Assembly (NCBI GenBank): GCA_016786865.1
Contig: JAEUVE010000021.1
Location: 1-64,000, forward strand
Reading direction: 5' to 3'
Length of the DNA: 64,000 nt
From: Sediminibacterium sp.
Lineage (GTDB): Bacteria; Bacteroidota; Bacteroidia; Chitinophagales; Chitinophagaceae
Under the pieces are notes generated by a model. The model was not told the origin of the DNA, ran no database searches, and saw nothing but the letters and a program-made list of their open reading frames with translations. This document shows, in pieces, positions 45,593-53,774 of this stretch. The position numbers were made by a program, and so were the translations under genes. Numbering within the stretch: the stretch's first letter is position 1; every line of letters starts with the position of its first letter.

Positions 45593-45600
45593 TATCTTTG
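45593..45600 (+). promoter_or_regulatory. -7 promoter box TATCTTTG for tsaE
   Basis: A perfect TAnnTTTG box ending only 4 bases before the tsaE ATG at 45605. Transcription would start at about the A of the ATG, predicting a leaderless mRNA. Confidence 0.5.
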
Positions 45601-45604
45601 CCTC

Positions 45605-46081
45605 ATGGATGCAATTTTTGGCCTGGCACAGATCAAGTCCGTTGCTGCAGCTCTCTGGAAAGAAGGTAAGCAATATCCGGTATGGGCGTTTCATGCGGCG
45701 ATGGGCTCAGGTAAAACCACTTTTATTCATGCACTCTGCGAGGTATTGGGCGTGGAAGCTGCCGTTAGCAGCCCCACTTTTGCCATTATTAACGATTACC
45801 AGAGCAGGGATGCGGGGCTGATTCATCATATGGACTGGTACCGGCTGAAAGATGAAGAAGAAGCCATTCAGGCAGGCGTGGAAGATCTGCTAAACGGCGA
45901 AGGACTTTGCCTGGTGGAATGGCCCGAACAGGCAGAAGGGTTGCTTCCCGATAATACCCTGCACATCCGTCTGGAGATTCTGGATGAGCAAACGCGCAGG
46001 ATCTCCACGTTTAAGCCAAAGCAGCTTATGGCAGATACAGACGACGAGGATTCCGCCGGCACCATTGACCTGGATGCATAA
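45605..46081 (+). CDS. tsaE: tRNA threonylcarbamoyladenosine biosynthesis ATPase TsaE
   Basis: A 158-residue P-loop ATPase that, with TsaB and TsaD, makes t6A37 in tRNAs reading ANN codons. Walker A FHAAMGSGKTTFIHAL, then SSPTFAIINDYQ, HHMDWYRLKDEEEA and CLVEWPEQAEGLLPDNTLHIRL, all typical of the family. The ATG at 45605 was chosen because it gives MDAIFGLAQIK, right after a -7 box; longer starts are unsupported. The C-terminus has an acidic tail. The alanine dehydrogenase gene follows after 42 bases. Confidence 0.93.
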   Translation: MDAIFGLAQIKSVAAALWKEGKQYPVWAFHAAMGSGKTTFIHALCEVLGVEAAVSSPTFAIINDYQSRDAGLIHHMDWYRLKDEEEAIQAGVEDLLNGEGLCLVEWPEQAEGLLPDNTLHIRLEILDEQTRRISTFKPKQLMADTDDEDSAGTIDLDA

Positions 46082-46123
46082 ACTCTCCGTCAAATTTCCT
46101 AACTTGAAGCTTCAACCGAATAC

Positions 46124-47338
46124 ATGGCAACGAGCAGACCCAGCATCAGTCCGTCTTTATTATATGAAACACTGGAAGAAGTGTTGGATATCAAAACACC
46201 GGGCGCAAAATTACAAATAGGTATTCCCAAAGAGATTGCTTTTCAGGAAAATCGCATTGCACTAACCCCCGATGCAGTTGGGGTACTGGTAGCAAACGGG
46301 AACCAGGTAACGGTGGAACACAATGCAGGAGAGGCCAGCCATTACAAAGACCAGGATTACGCGGAAGCCGGTGCACAGATTGTATACGACCGTGAGGCTG
46401 TTTTTAAATGCCCGATCCTCGTCAAGAGTGCACCACCGGTGGAAGAGGATATGCCGCTGCTGCAAATGAATCAGACCATTATTTCGCCCATACATCTTTC
46501 TGCACTCCGAAAAGAGTACATCGAAAAAATGATGGAAAAGCGCATCACTGCACTCAGCTTCGAAAATTTCAAGGACGACAGTGGCACTTATCCGATTGTC
46601 CGAAGCATGAGTGAAATTGGGGGAAGCGCCGTGATGCTGATTGCAGGTCAGTATCTCAGTAGTTTTAACAAGGGCAAGGGTGTATTGCTGGGAGGAATCA
46701 GCGGTATTCCGCCCACAAAGGTGGTGATCATTGGAGCAGGTATTGTGGGTGAGTTTGCTACCCGGAATGCACTGGCGCTGGGGGCTTCCGTAAAAGTATT
46801 CGATAACGACGTTTACCGCCTCAAACAATTGCAGAATAATTTGGGACAGCGGGTCTGGACCAGTGTACTGGAACCACGCATACTGGCCAAACAACTGAAA
46901 ACCTGTGAAGTGGCTGTTGGTGCACTGAGCAATGAATCCGGCAGGGCTCCGGTAGTGGTTACGGAAGAAATGGTTGCAGCCATGCGGCCCGGAAGCATCA
47001 TCATTGATGTAGCCATCGACCGCGGTGGTTGTTTTGAAACCAGCGAGTTGACCAGTTATGAGCATCCTACTTTTTTGAAGCACGATGTAATCCATTACTG
47101 TGTTCCCAATATACCCAGTAGTTTTGCCAGAACGGCCAGTCAGGCCATCAGCAATGTTTTGATGCCGCTGCTGCTGGAAATTAGTGATGAGGGTGGGCTG
47201 GAAGAAATGATCTGGCACAAGTTCAATCTGCGCGAAGGTGTTTATCTTTTCAAGGGCGCATTAACCGATTTCTACATCAGTCAGAAATTCGACCTCAAAT
47301 TCACCGACCTGAATTTATTGATTGCCAGCAGGAGATAA
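46124..47338 (+). CDS. ald: Alanine dehydrogenase
   Basis: A 404-residue NAD-dependent enzyme interconverting L-alanine and pyruvate plus ammonia. It is longer than Bacillus Ald (about 378) by an N-terminal extension (residues 1-32), as usual in Bacteroidota. Motifs are IGIPKEIAFQENRIALTP, catalytic Lys in CPILVKSAPP and His in SPIHLSALRKEY, NAD loop VVIIGAGIVGEFATRNAL, and IIDVAIDRGGCFETS. The substrate loop HYCVPNIPSSFARTASQAISN supports Ald or the related transhydrogenase alpha fold. It converges with the phosphatase-family gene with a gap of 17 bases. Confidence 0.92.
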   Translation: MATSRPSISPSLLYETLEEVLDIKTPGAKLQIGIPKEIAFQENRIALTPDAVGVLVANGNQVTVEHNAGEASHYKDQDYAEAGAQIVYDREAVFKCPILVKSAPPVEEDMPLLQMNQTIISPIHLSALRKEYIEKMMEKRITALSFENFKDDSGTYPIVRSMSEIGGSAVMLIAGQYLSSFNKGKGVLLGGISGIPPTKVVIIGAGIVGEFATRNALALGASVKVFDNDVYRLKQLQNNLGQRVWTSVLEPRILAKQLKTCEVAVGALSNESGRAPVVVTEEMVAAMRPGSIIIDVAIDRGGCFETSELTSYEHPTFLKHDVIHYCVPNIPSSFARTASQAISNVLMPLLLEISDEGGLEEMIWHKFNLREGVYLFKGALTDFYISQKFDLKFTDLNLLIASRR

Positions 47339-47355
47339 GCTGCTTTCTTGTTCCA

Positions 47356-48435
47356 TTAATCTTTGAACGGAATGGCTGCTGCTACCGGATGCTTTGCGCC
47401 AAACTGCAATCCCAGCAAAAGGGCCATGGTTTGAGCTGCCTGTTGCTGATAGAGTTGTTGCGGCGTGGTAACTTCTCCTTTGGGTGCAACGCCTGGCCCC
47501 AGCAGGGCCATCCAGATTTCACTTGCACCATTGATTTTGCTGCCATGGCTGGTCCATTCCGATTTTACTGCATCCCCACGTCCGTGATCGGTGGTTATGA
47601 GCAAAGCTGTTTTGTTTCTGTATTTGGGATGCTGCTGAACATAGTTCCAGAGTTGTTCTATCCAGCGGTCTACCTGATGCGCGGCATCCAGGTAAGATCT
47701 GTATTTTCCTGCATGCGCCCATTCGTCGGTTTCTCCGTAAGCAATGTATAGAACCGCCGGTTGCTTTTCTTTCAGGTAATTCATCGCAGCAGCATGGGTA
47801 AATACATCCAGGCATTCTGCACTGCCCCAGGGACGGTAACTGCTGGTCAACATCTGATCGATCAGGCGCTGTTGTGCACTGGGATTGAAACCTGCGGTGG
47901 TATCAAATGCCGAAATTACCGGAAATCCTGCTCTTTGTTCGTTTAGGATCCGGTCAAAAGCATCCCATGCACCAAAGGCAGCCACTTTATTTTTGAAACG
48001 GGATTGTTGCTGAAAAAAATCCAGCACGGTGGTGTTGGGGTTCGGTGGAAATTCGTTGGAGTTTACAGCGGTGTCGGCATAGCCGGTAAAAATTTCACTG
48101 TAACCCGGATAGCTGAACCAGTATGGGTTTTTGTTGTTGACCCAATTGCCCGCTTTGCGATTGCCGTACAATTGTCCTTTTTCTCCGACGACATTCCACA
48201 AAAAGGGCATGAGTTTTTTTCTGCGTTCCTGCAGGTCAGCAGCATAGAATGTTTTGTAGAGCCTGCTGCTGTCGCCTTCATTGTATTTGCTGTTGTTGGC
48301 CAGTGTAGTATCAATTCCGTTGAATACTTCCTGCCAGCGCAGGCCGTCGGTGGTAACAATAATCAGGTATTCTGCTTTTTGGGAAAAGCTGTGGAGCTGG
48401 AAGCTGCACAACAGGAGGATCAGTAAGCGGCGCAT
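47356..48435 (-). CDS. Exported alkaline phosphatase superfamily protein
   Basis: A 359-residue protein with a signal peptide (LLILLLCSFQLHSFSQ). The metal site of the alkaline phosphatase/phosphodiesterase/sulfatase superfamily is seen as IIVTTDGLRWQEVFNG (Asp and the Thr nucleophile position), YGETDEWAHAGKYRSYLDAAHQVD and LLITTDHGRGD (Asp-His). TSHGSKINGASEIWMALLGPGVAP gives the last His. The substrate, phosphate or sulfate ester, is unknown. It starts 5 bases after the ABC ATPase gene and is the last gene of the lipid A cluster strand, so a role on an envelope glycolipid is conceivable but unproven. Confidence 0.82.
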   Translation of the reverse strand: MRRLLILLLCSFQLHSFSQKAEYLIIVTTDGLRWQEVFNGIDTTLANNSKYNEGDSSRLYKTFYAADLQERRKKLMPFLWNVVGEKGQLYGNRKAGNWVNNKNPYWFSYPGYSEIFTGYADTAVNSNEFPPNPNTTVLDFFQQQSRFKNKVAAFGAWDAFDRILNEQRAGFPVISAFDTTAGFNPSAQQRLIDQMLTSSYRPWGSAECLDVFTHAAAMNYLKEKQPAVLYIAYGETDEWAHAGKYRSYLDAAHQVDRWIEQLWNYVQQHPKYRNKTALLITTDHGRGDAVKSEWTSHGSKINGASEIWMALLGPGVAPKGEVTTPQQLYQQQAAQTMALLLGLQFGAKHPVAAAIPFKD

Positions 48436-48440
48436 AAGCG

Positions 48441-49079
48441 TTATTTATAATCAACAATGTTAAGCCGCTTATTGCAAAAATCAATCTCAGATTCTTCGTT
48501 GCTGCAGATAATTAATAATTTATTGTTGCAATAGTTGCGGATGAGTTCGTGATACAGCCGATATCCCTCCTGATCCAGATTGGTACAGGGCTCGTCTAAT
48601 AGCAGTACCGGTGATTCGGAGAAGATGGCCTGCGCCAGTTTGATCCGTTGTTTCATTCCGCTGCTGTAATGACGAATCTGTTTTCCGGCAGCTTTCTCCA
48701 GGCCAATGATTTTCAGTATGTCTGAAATGGAAATCTGGTTGAGCAGGGGTTTGAATTTACGGTGGAATTCCAGAAATTCTGTTGCAGTCATTTCTTCTAT
48801 TAATTCCAGGTAGGGAGCACAGATGGCCACCTGCTGATAAAGGGCTTCGGGAGCTATGTCCTTGCCGGAAAGCTGCACCTGCATGTTGCCTTCATTCAGT
48901 CCCATGCTGCCTGCAATGCATTGGAGCAAGGTACTCTTACCACTTCCGTTATGACCGGTGATGGCATAAGCTTCGCCGTTGCTAAAAGTATAGCTCAGTT
49001 TGCGGAAAATCCATTCGCGGTTGAATCGTTTGCCGGCATTGCTGAGTATAACCGTTGTATTATTCATCGTCATTGGCAC
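48441..49079 (-). CDS. ABC-type ATPase with no adjacent permease
   Basis: A 212-residue single-domain ATPase. Walker [13 protein letters not shown], signature [13 protein letters not shown], Walker [14 protein letters not shown], and a divergent switch region with [11 protein letters not shown], in which the usual histidine is replaced. No transporter membrane subunit is encoded nearby, so it must pair with a permease elsewhere or serve another role. The start overlaps the end of lpxA by 20 bases (later ATGs at 49073 and 49067 would shorten it), so it is coupled to lipid A synthesis. The lost switch histidine may mean slow or regulatory hydrolysis. Confidence 0.85.
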   Translation of the reverse strand: MPMTMNNTTVILSNAGKRFNREWIFRKLSYTFSNGEAYAITGHNGSGKSTLLQCIAGSMGLNEGNMQVQLSGKDIAPEALYQQVAICAPYLELIEEMTATEFLEFHRKFKPLLNQISISDILKIIGLEKAAGKQIRHYSSGMKQRIKLAQAIFSESPVLLLDEPCTNLDQEGYRLYHELIRNYCNNKLLIICSNEESEIDFCNKRLNIVDYK

Positions 49080-49857
49080 CCTTGGTGAAACGCTTGATGA
49101 TGCCTCTTCCGCTTTCGCGAATGAATGTTACTATTTCATCGCGTTCATCGGTTGCAGGCAGTTCTTCCTCAATGTATTCCAGTGCCTGTGTAATGTTGAA
49201 CCCTTTGTTGTAAATGGTTCTGTATACATCCAGTATGTGATTGATCTGTTCCAGCGGAAACCCTCTTCGCTTCAGTCCCACGCTGTTCACACCACCATAG
49301 CTCAGTGGGTTGCGAACGGCTTTGATATAAGGTGGAACATCTTTGCTTACCAGGCTTCCTCCTGCAATAAAAGTATGCTGTCCGATATTTACAAACTGGT
49401 GAACGGCGCTTACGCCACCGATCACCGCCCAGTCTCCGACGGTTACATGTCCTGCTACTTGTACACTGTTGCTCATGATCACATGATTGCCAATAATACA
49501 GTCGTGGGCAACATGGCTGTAAGCCATGATCAGACAATGATTGCCAATGATGGTTTTGCCGCGGTCCTCTGTTCCCCGGTTGATGGTTACAAATTCCCGG
49601 ATGGTTACGTTGTCTCCGATTTCCACCGTAGTTTTTTCTCCGGCAAATTTCAGGTCTTGTGGAACCGCACCCAGAACTGCGCCTGGAAATACACGGCAGT
49701 TTTTGCCAATCCTGGTACCGTCCATGATGGTAACATTGCTGCCAATCCAGGTGCCTTCGCCAATCTGAACATCGCCATGAATTACCGTAAACGGATCAAT
49801 CTTCACGTTTGGCGCAACACGTGCATTGGGGTCAATGTAGGTATAAGGGTGTGTCAT
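49060..49857 (-). CDS. lpxA: Acyl-ACP--UDP-N-acetylglucosamine O-acyltransferase
   Basis: First step of lipid A synthesis: attaches a 3-hydroxyacyl chain to UDP-GlcNAc. 265 residues; a left-handed beta helix of hexapeptide repeats (for example [30 protein letters not shown]), with the catalytic histidine in [18 protein letters not shown] and a helical C-terminal domain. [13 protein letters not shown] is a family motif. It follows the lpxC-fabZ fusion after 36 bases, and the ABC ATPase gene overlaps its end. Hydroxyacyl length preference cannot be read directly. Confidence 0.96.
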   Translation of the reverse strand: MTHPYTYIDPNARVAPNVKIDPFTVIHGDVQIGEGTWIGSNVTIMDGTRIGKNCRVFPGAVLGAVPQDLKFAGEKTTVEIGDNVTIREFVTINRGTEDRGKTIIGNHCLIMAYSHVAHDCIIGNHVIMSNSVQVAGHVTVGDWAVIGGVSAVHQFVNIGQHTFIAGGSLVSKDVPPYIKAVRNPLSYGGVNSVGLKRRGFPLEQINHILDVYRTIYNKGFNITQALEYIEEELPATDERDEIVTFIRESGRGIIKRFTKGANDDE

Positions 49858-49893
49858 AGGTTGTTTTAGCGTCTGTAAATAGATGGTTTAGGT

Positions 49894-51306
49894 TTAGCTG
49901 TCTGCCCGTTTTACCACTTGTGCAACAAAGTCCCCTTCGGTAGCCACTTTGCCTCCAACATAAACGGTACCATGCATTTCACAGATCCCACGTCGGATCG
50001 GTCCGGTAAATTCCATTTTCAACACCATGGTGTCTCCGGGTCTGACCATTTGTTTGAATTTGCAGTTGTCTATTTTCAGGAAATAAGTATCGTATTGTCC
50101 TTCGGGCATCGAATTGATGCAGAGTATTCCTCCTGTCTGCGCCATGGCTTCAATTTGCAGTACACCTGGCATTACAGGGTTACCTGGAAAGTGACCCGGA
50201 AAGAACCATTCGTTGTAGGTTACATTTTTGATGCCCACAATGGTGGTATCGGTGAGTTCAATCACTTTGTCTACCAGCAAAAAAGGATGCCTGTGCGGCA
50301 ATGTTTTTTCGATCTTTTCCAGGGAAAATACCGGCGGTATGGTTGGGTCATACACCGGAACATCTTTAACATGCTTGTTCTTTTTGATGTATTGTTTGAA
50401 CTTTTTGGCAAACTCCACATTGGAACTATGACCAGGTCTGTTGGCAATGATGCGGGCTTTGATTGGGTAACCAATCAGGGCAAGATCGCCAACCACATCC
50501 AGCAGTTTGTGTCTGGCAGGTTCATTGGGGAACCGCAGTTCCAGGTTGTTCAGGTATCCTTCACTCTTCACTTCCACTTTATCGCGCTTGAACACTTTGG
50601 CCAGTCTGCTCATTTCGGCATCGGTAACCGGCTTGTCTACCACAACAATGGCATTGTTGATGTCTCCGCCCTTGATCAGATCGTTGTCGAGCAGCATTTC
50701 CAGCTCATGCAGGAAACAGAAGGTACGACAGGGAGCAATTTCTGTTTTAAAATCCCGGATGGTTTTTAATCCGGCGTGCTGGGTTCCCAGTACGGGGCTG
50801 TTGAAATCGATCAGGGTGGTAATCTGGTAGTCCATCGAAGGCAGGGCCACCATTTCTACACGCTTGGCATCGTCGTAGTGATAAATATTTTCGTCGAGGC
50901 TGTACCATGCTTTGGTTGCTTCCTGTTCTACTACGCCACCTTCTTCGATCAGGTTGATGAAAGGGGTGGAGCTTCCGTCCATGATGGGGATCTCAGGGCC
51001 GTTCAGCTCAATCAGCACATTGTCTACACCCATGCCCACCAGGGCCGCCAGCACATGCTCCACGGTGCTTACCTTGGCATCTCCCACCTGTAAAGTGGTA
51101 CCCCGGCTGGTATCAGTGACCAGGTCACAGTCGGCCTTGATCACCGGCTGGTTAGGGAGGTCTGTACGCTGAAACTGTATTCCGAAGCCGGGATTGGCAG
51201 GCTTTAGGACCATATCTACCAGTATACCGGTATGTAAACCGGTGCCACTGATGCTGATGGGTTTGCCTAATGTATGCTGCTTATCGGGATTGAAATGAAT
51301 GTCCAT
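49894..51306 (-). CDS. lpxC/fabZ: Bifunctional LpxC deacetylase / FabZ dehydratase
   Basis: A 470-residue fusion joining two enzymes that compete for 3-hydroxyacyl-ACP. The LpxC part (about 1-310) is the zinc deacetylase that commits UDP-3-O-acyl-GlcNAc to lipid A; zinc ligands are in STVEHVLAALVG and RHKLLDVVGDLALIG, and the catalytic Glu region precedes. The FabZ part (about 320-465) is the fatty-acid dehydratase, with LPHRHPFLLVDKV, GHFPGNPVMPGVLQIEAMAQ and KFKQMVRPGDTM. This fusion is a hallmark of Bacteroidota. It lies between lpxD and lpxA and has its own -7 box about 70 bases upstream. Confidence 0.97.
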   Translation of the reverse strand: MDIHFNPDKQHTLGKPISISGTGLHTGILVDMVLKPANPGFGIQFQRTDLPNQPVIKADCDLVTDTSRGTTLQVGDAKVSTVEHVLAALVGMGVDNVLIELNGPEIPIMDGSSTPFINLIEEGGVVEQEATKAWYSLDENIYHYDDAKRVEMVALPSMDYQITTLIDFNSPVLGTQHAGLKTIRDFKTEIAPCRTFCFLHELEMLLDNDLIKGGDINNAIVVVDKPVTDAEMSRLAKVFKRDKVEVKSEGYLNNLELRFPNEPARHKLLDVVGDLALIGYPIKARIIANRPGHSSNVEFAKKFKQYIKKNKHVKDVPVYDPTIPPVFSLEKIEKTLPHRHPFLLVDKVIELTDTTIVGIKNVTYNEWFFPGHFPGNPVMPGVLQIEAMAQTGGILCINSMPEGQYDTYFLKIDNCKFKQMVRPGDTMVLKMEFTGPIRRGICEMHGTVYVGGKVATEGDFVAQVVKRADS

Positions 51307-51373
51307 GCTTTAAATCTGTTTTGGCCGGATCAGATAGCCTGCTGACCCCCTGATCCTGAAATATGAAATCGCG

Positions 51374-51381
51374 CAAAAATA
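51374..51381 (-). promoter_or_regulatory. -7 promoter box TATTTTTG for lpxC-fabZ (minus strand)
   Basis: The + strand reads CAAAAATA, the complement of TAnnTTTG, 67 bases upstream of the lpxC-fabZ start, in the gap after lpxD. AT-rich matches like this can arise by chance. Confidence 0.3.
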
Positions 51382-51407
51382 AGCTTAAAGGGTGGTTTTT
51401 CCCCTAT

Positions 51408-52460
51408 TTAGGCATTAACACGCTCAGAAATCAATTGTTGTACCAGTTTTTCCAGTTCTTTGACCCTTTTTTCCAGTTCAGGAAGCGACCTGGAGGCTGC
51501 TTGTACCCGCATGGATGCAGAAAAATCAAAGGCCGGGGTTCCGTTGAAGGCTTTATTGGGTTCTTTGATGGTTTTGGTAACACCGCTTTGGCCATTGATC
51601 CGGGTACCGTCGGCAATGGAAATATGCCCGGCAATTCCTACCTGACCGCCCATCATTACGTTTTTACCGATCTTGGTGCTTCCACTTACACCGGTTAGGG
51701 CTGCAATAACGGTATTGTTGCCTACTTCCACATTGTGGGCGATCTGTACCAGGTTATCCAGTTTTACCCCTTTGCGAATAATGGTAGAACCCATGGTTGC
51801 CCGGTCGATGGTGGAATTGGCTCCGATTTCCACAAAATCCTCAATCACCACATTTCCCAGTTGAGGTACTTTTTGATAAGTTCCATTTCCCTGCGGTGCA
51901 AATCCAAATCCATCGCTTCCGATCACTGTGCCGGCATGTAGGGTTACATGATCGCCGATGATACAGTCGTTGTAGATTTTAACGCCAGCATGGATCACCG
52001 TATGATTGCCAACCTTAACCCGGTCGCCCAATACAGCCCCGGAATGAATCTTGGTATGATTGCCCACTTCTACGTTGTTGCCAAGGAAGGCAAATGCACC
52101 TACAAATACCTGATCTCCCAATTTTGCAGAGTCGGCAATATGGCTGGGTTGCTGAATGCCGGTTAATTGGCTGGCAGCCAGCTCCTGGTATTTGGTCATC
52201 AGCGTTGCAAAAGCCGAATAGGCATCGGGAACCCGGACCAGGGTAGCGGTTACCGGATTTTTCAGTTGCAGGCTTTCATTGATAATGACTATTGAAGCCT
52301 TGGTTGTATAAAGGTATTCTTCGTATTTGGGGTTAGCCAAAAATGAAAGCTGTCCGGGAACCGCCTCCTCTATTTTACCAAAAGAAGTTACAGCAGCAGC
52401 AGCATCTCCTTCAACTTTTCCCTGAACCATCAGGGCAATCTGGGAGGCGATAAATTGCAT
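51408..52460 (-). CDS. lpxD: UDP-3-O-(3-hydroxyacyl)glucosamine N-acyltransferase
   Basis: Third step of lipid A synthesis: adds the second hydroxyacyl chain to the amino group. 350 residues: N-terminal uridine-binding domain ([40 protein letters not shown]), then a long hexapeptide-repeat beta helix with the catalytic His in [10 protein letters not shown] and [16 protein letters not shown], and a C-terminal helical region that forms a coiled coil ([18 protein letters not shown]). A -7 box lies just upstream, inside the 3' end of the HD gene. Gene order lpxD, lpxC-fabZ, lpxA follows the Bacteroidota norm. Confidence 0.96.
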   Translation of the reverse strand: MQFIASQIALMVQGKVEGDAAAAVTSFGKIEEAVPGQLSFLANPKYEEYLYTTKASIVIINESLQLKNPVTATLVRVPDAYSAFATLMTKYQELAASQLTGIQQPSHIADSAKLGDQVFVGAFAFLGNNVEVGNHTKIHSGAVLGDRVKVGNHTVIHAGVKIYNDCIIGDHVTLHAGTVIGSDGFGFAPQGNGTYQKVPQLGNVVIEDFVEIGANSTIDRATMGSTIIRKGVKLDNLVQIAHNVEVGNNTVIAALTGVSGSTKIGKNVMMGGQVGIAGHISIADGTRINGQSGVTKTIKEPNKAFNGTPAFDFSASMRVQAASRSLPELEKRVKELEKLVQQLISERVNA

Positions 52461-52469
52461 ATACAGGTG

Positions 52470-53684
52470 TTAAGTTAACAGACAAATGTAGAATTTTTTT
52501 ACCTGCGAAGAAAGATTTTGCTGAATCAGCGTATTGTCTACCTCCGTGATGTCTTTTACCGTTCCATCCTTATACAGAATATTGATTTTTTCTTCCCTGG
52601 GCTGGTATGTGGTATTGGTGGCAATACCGGTGAAACAGAGATAATGTGCGTCTTCCGGGTCAATGCCAAAACGGCCAACGGCCTGGGCTTGTTTTTCCTG
52701 AATAAATTCAGCAGAAAAAGGTTCTCCCTGGATGCGCGATTTGTATAACCGTCGGTTCAGAAAACTGTTGCATAGCAACGACAATACTTTGTCGGGATGC
52801 CGGCTCCATCGCTTCACGCCGCTGATAACATCAAAGTCGTCGAGCAGGCAAAACTGTGAGAGGGCATACTCGTCCATGGACCCCGTAAAGCTTCCCAGGA
52901 AATAATCCAGGGAGGACCTTGTAGCCAGTGCCTCATCATTTTTATTGTAGATGGCTCGTACCCTTTCCAGAATTTTAACCAGCATTTTTTCTGCAGATAA
53001 AACGGTTTTATGCAGATACACCTGCCAGTACATCTGTCGCCTGGCCACCAAAAATTTTTCTACGCTGTAAATGGCTTTCTCTTCTACCATCAGCTGTCCA
53101 TCCTTTACTGTAAGCATTTTTAAAATGCGGTCGTATCCGATGACGCCCTCGCTTACCCCGGAGAAAAAACTGTCGCGACTGAGGTAGTCCATGCGGTCCA
53201 CATCCAGTTGTCCGCTGATCAGCTGGTGCAGAAATGGCTTCTGGTAATTGTTGGTAAAGATACGGATGGTCAGGTCCAGCTGACCATTCAGTTCGGTATT
53301 GAGGGCCTGCATGATCTGCAGCGACAGGTGTTCGTGGTTGATACCCGGAATCAGTACATGCTCCAGTGCGTGCGAAAAAGGGCCGTGCCCGATATCATGC
53401 AGGAGGATGGCCGATTTTACAGCAATCTCTTCTTCAGGAGTAATTGCTACGCCTTTGTTGCGGAGTTCGGTTACAGCATTGCACATCAGGTGATAGGCTC
53501 CCAGTGAGTGGTGCAGCCGGGTATGAACGGCTCCGGGATAAACCAGTTGCGCCATGGCCATCTGCTGGATTCTGCGCAACCGCTGGTAAAAAGGATGTTC
53601 AATGATCGAGAAGATCAGCGGATGATTGATGGTGATAAAACCATATACCGGATCATTGATGATTTTTTGTTTGCTGTTTGCCAT
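52470..53684 (-). CDS. HD-domain phosphohydrolase
   Basis: A 404-residue metal-dependent phosphohydrolase of the HD superfamily. Metal ligands: His in HTRLHHSLGAYHL, HD in LLHDIGHGPFSHALEH, and Asp in QLDVDRMDYLSRDSFFSG. This arrangement is shared with dGTPase/SAMHD1-like triphosphohydrolases, though the bacterial group (often annotated only as HD) is shorter and uncharacterised. It heads the lipid A strand, with lpxD starting 9 bases downstream of its stop; the linkage is conserved in Bacteroidota, but the functional reason is unknown. It is divergent from porX. Confidence 0.88.
   Translation of the reverse strand: MANSKQKIINDPVYGFITINHPLIFSIIEHPFYQRLRRIQQMAMAQLVYPGAVHTRLHHSLGAYHLMCNAVTELRNKGVAITPEEEIAVKSAILLHDIGHGPFSHALEHVLIPGINHEHLSLQIMQALNTELNGQLDLTIRIFTNNYQKPFLHQLISGQLDVDRMDYLSRDSFFSGVSEGVIGYDRILKMLTVKDGQLMVEEKAIYSVEKFLVARRQMYWQVYLHKTVLSAEKMLVKILERVRAIYNKNDEALATRSSLDYFLGSFTGSMDEYALSQFCLLDDFDVISGVKRWSRHPDKVLSLLCNSFLNRRLYKSRIQGEPFSAEFIQEKQAQAVGRFGIDPEDAHYLCFTGIATNTTYQPREEKINILYKDGTVKDITEVDNTLIQQNLSSQVKKFYICLLT
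52483..52490 (-). promoter_or_regulatory. -7 promoter box TACATTTG for lpxD (minus strand)
   Basis: The + strand reads CAAATGTA; the box lies 22 bases upstream of the lpxD ATG and inside the last codons of the HD gene, suggesting lpxD can be transcribed independently of HD. Confidence 0.4.
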
Positions 53685-53774
53685 GCTGTTGATGAATTGT
53701 TAAATCGGCTGTAAAGCCAGCCGGTAAAGGTACAATTTAGTGGAGCAATGAAAATTATTAATAGCTTTATTGCA

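Noticed and set aside
49000..49869. 289-codon + strand frame opposite lpxA
   Set aside because: A shadow of lpxA caused by regular hexapeptide codons; no family resemblance.
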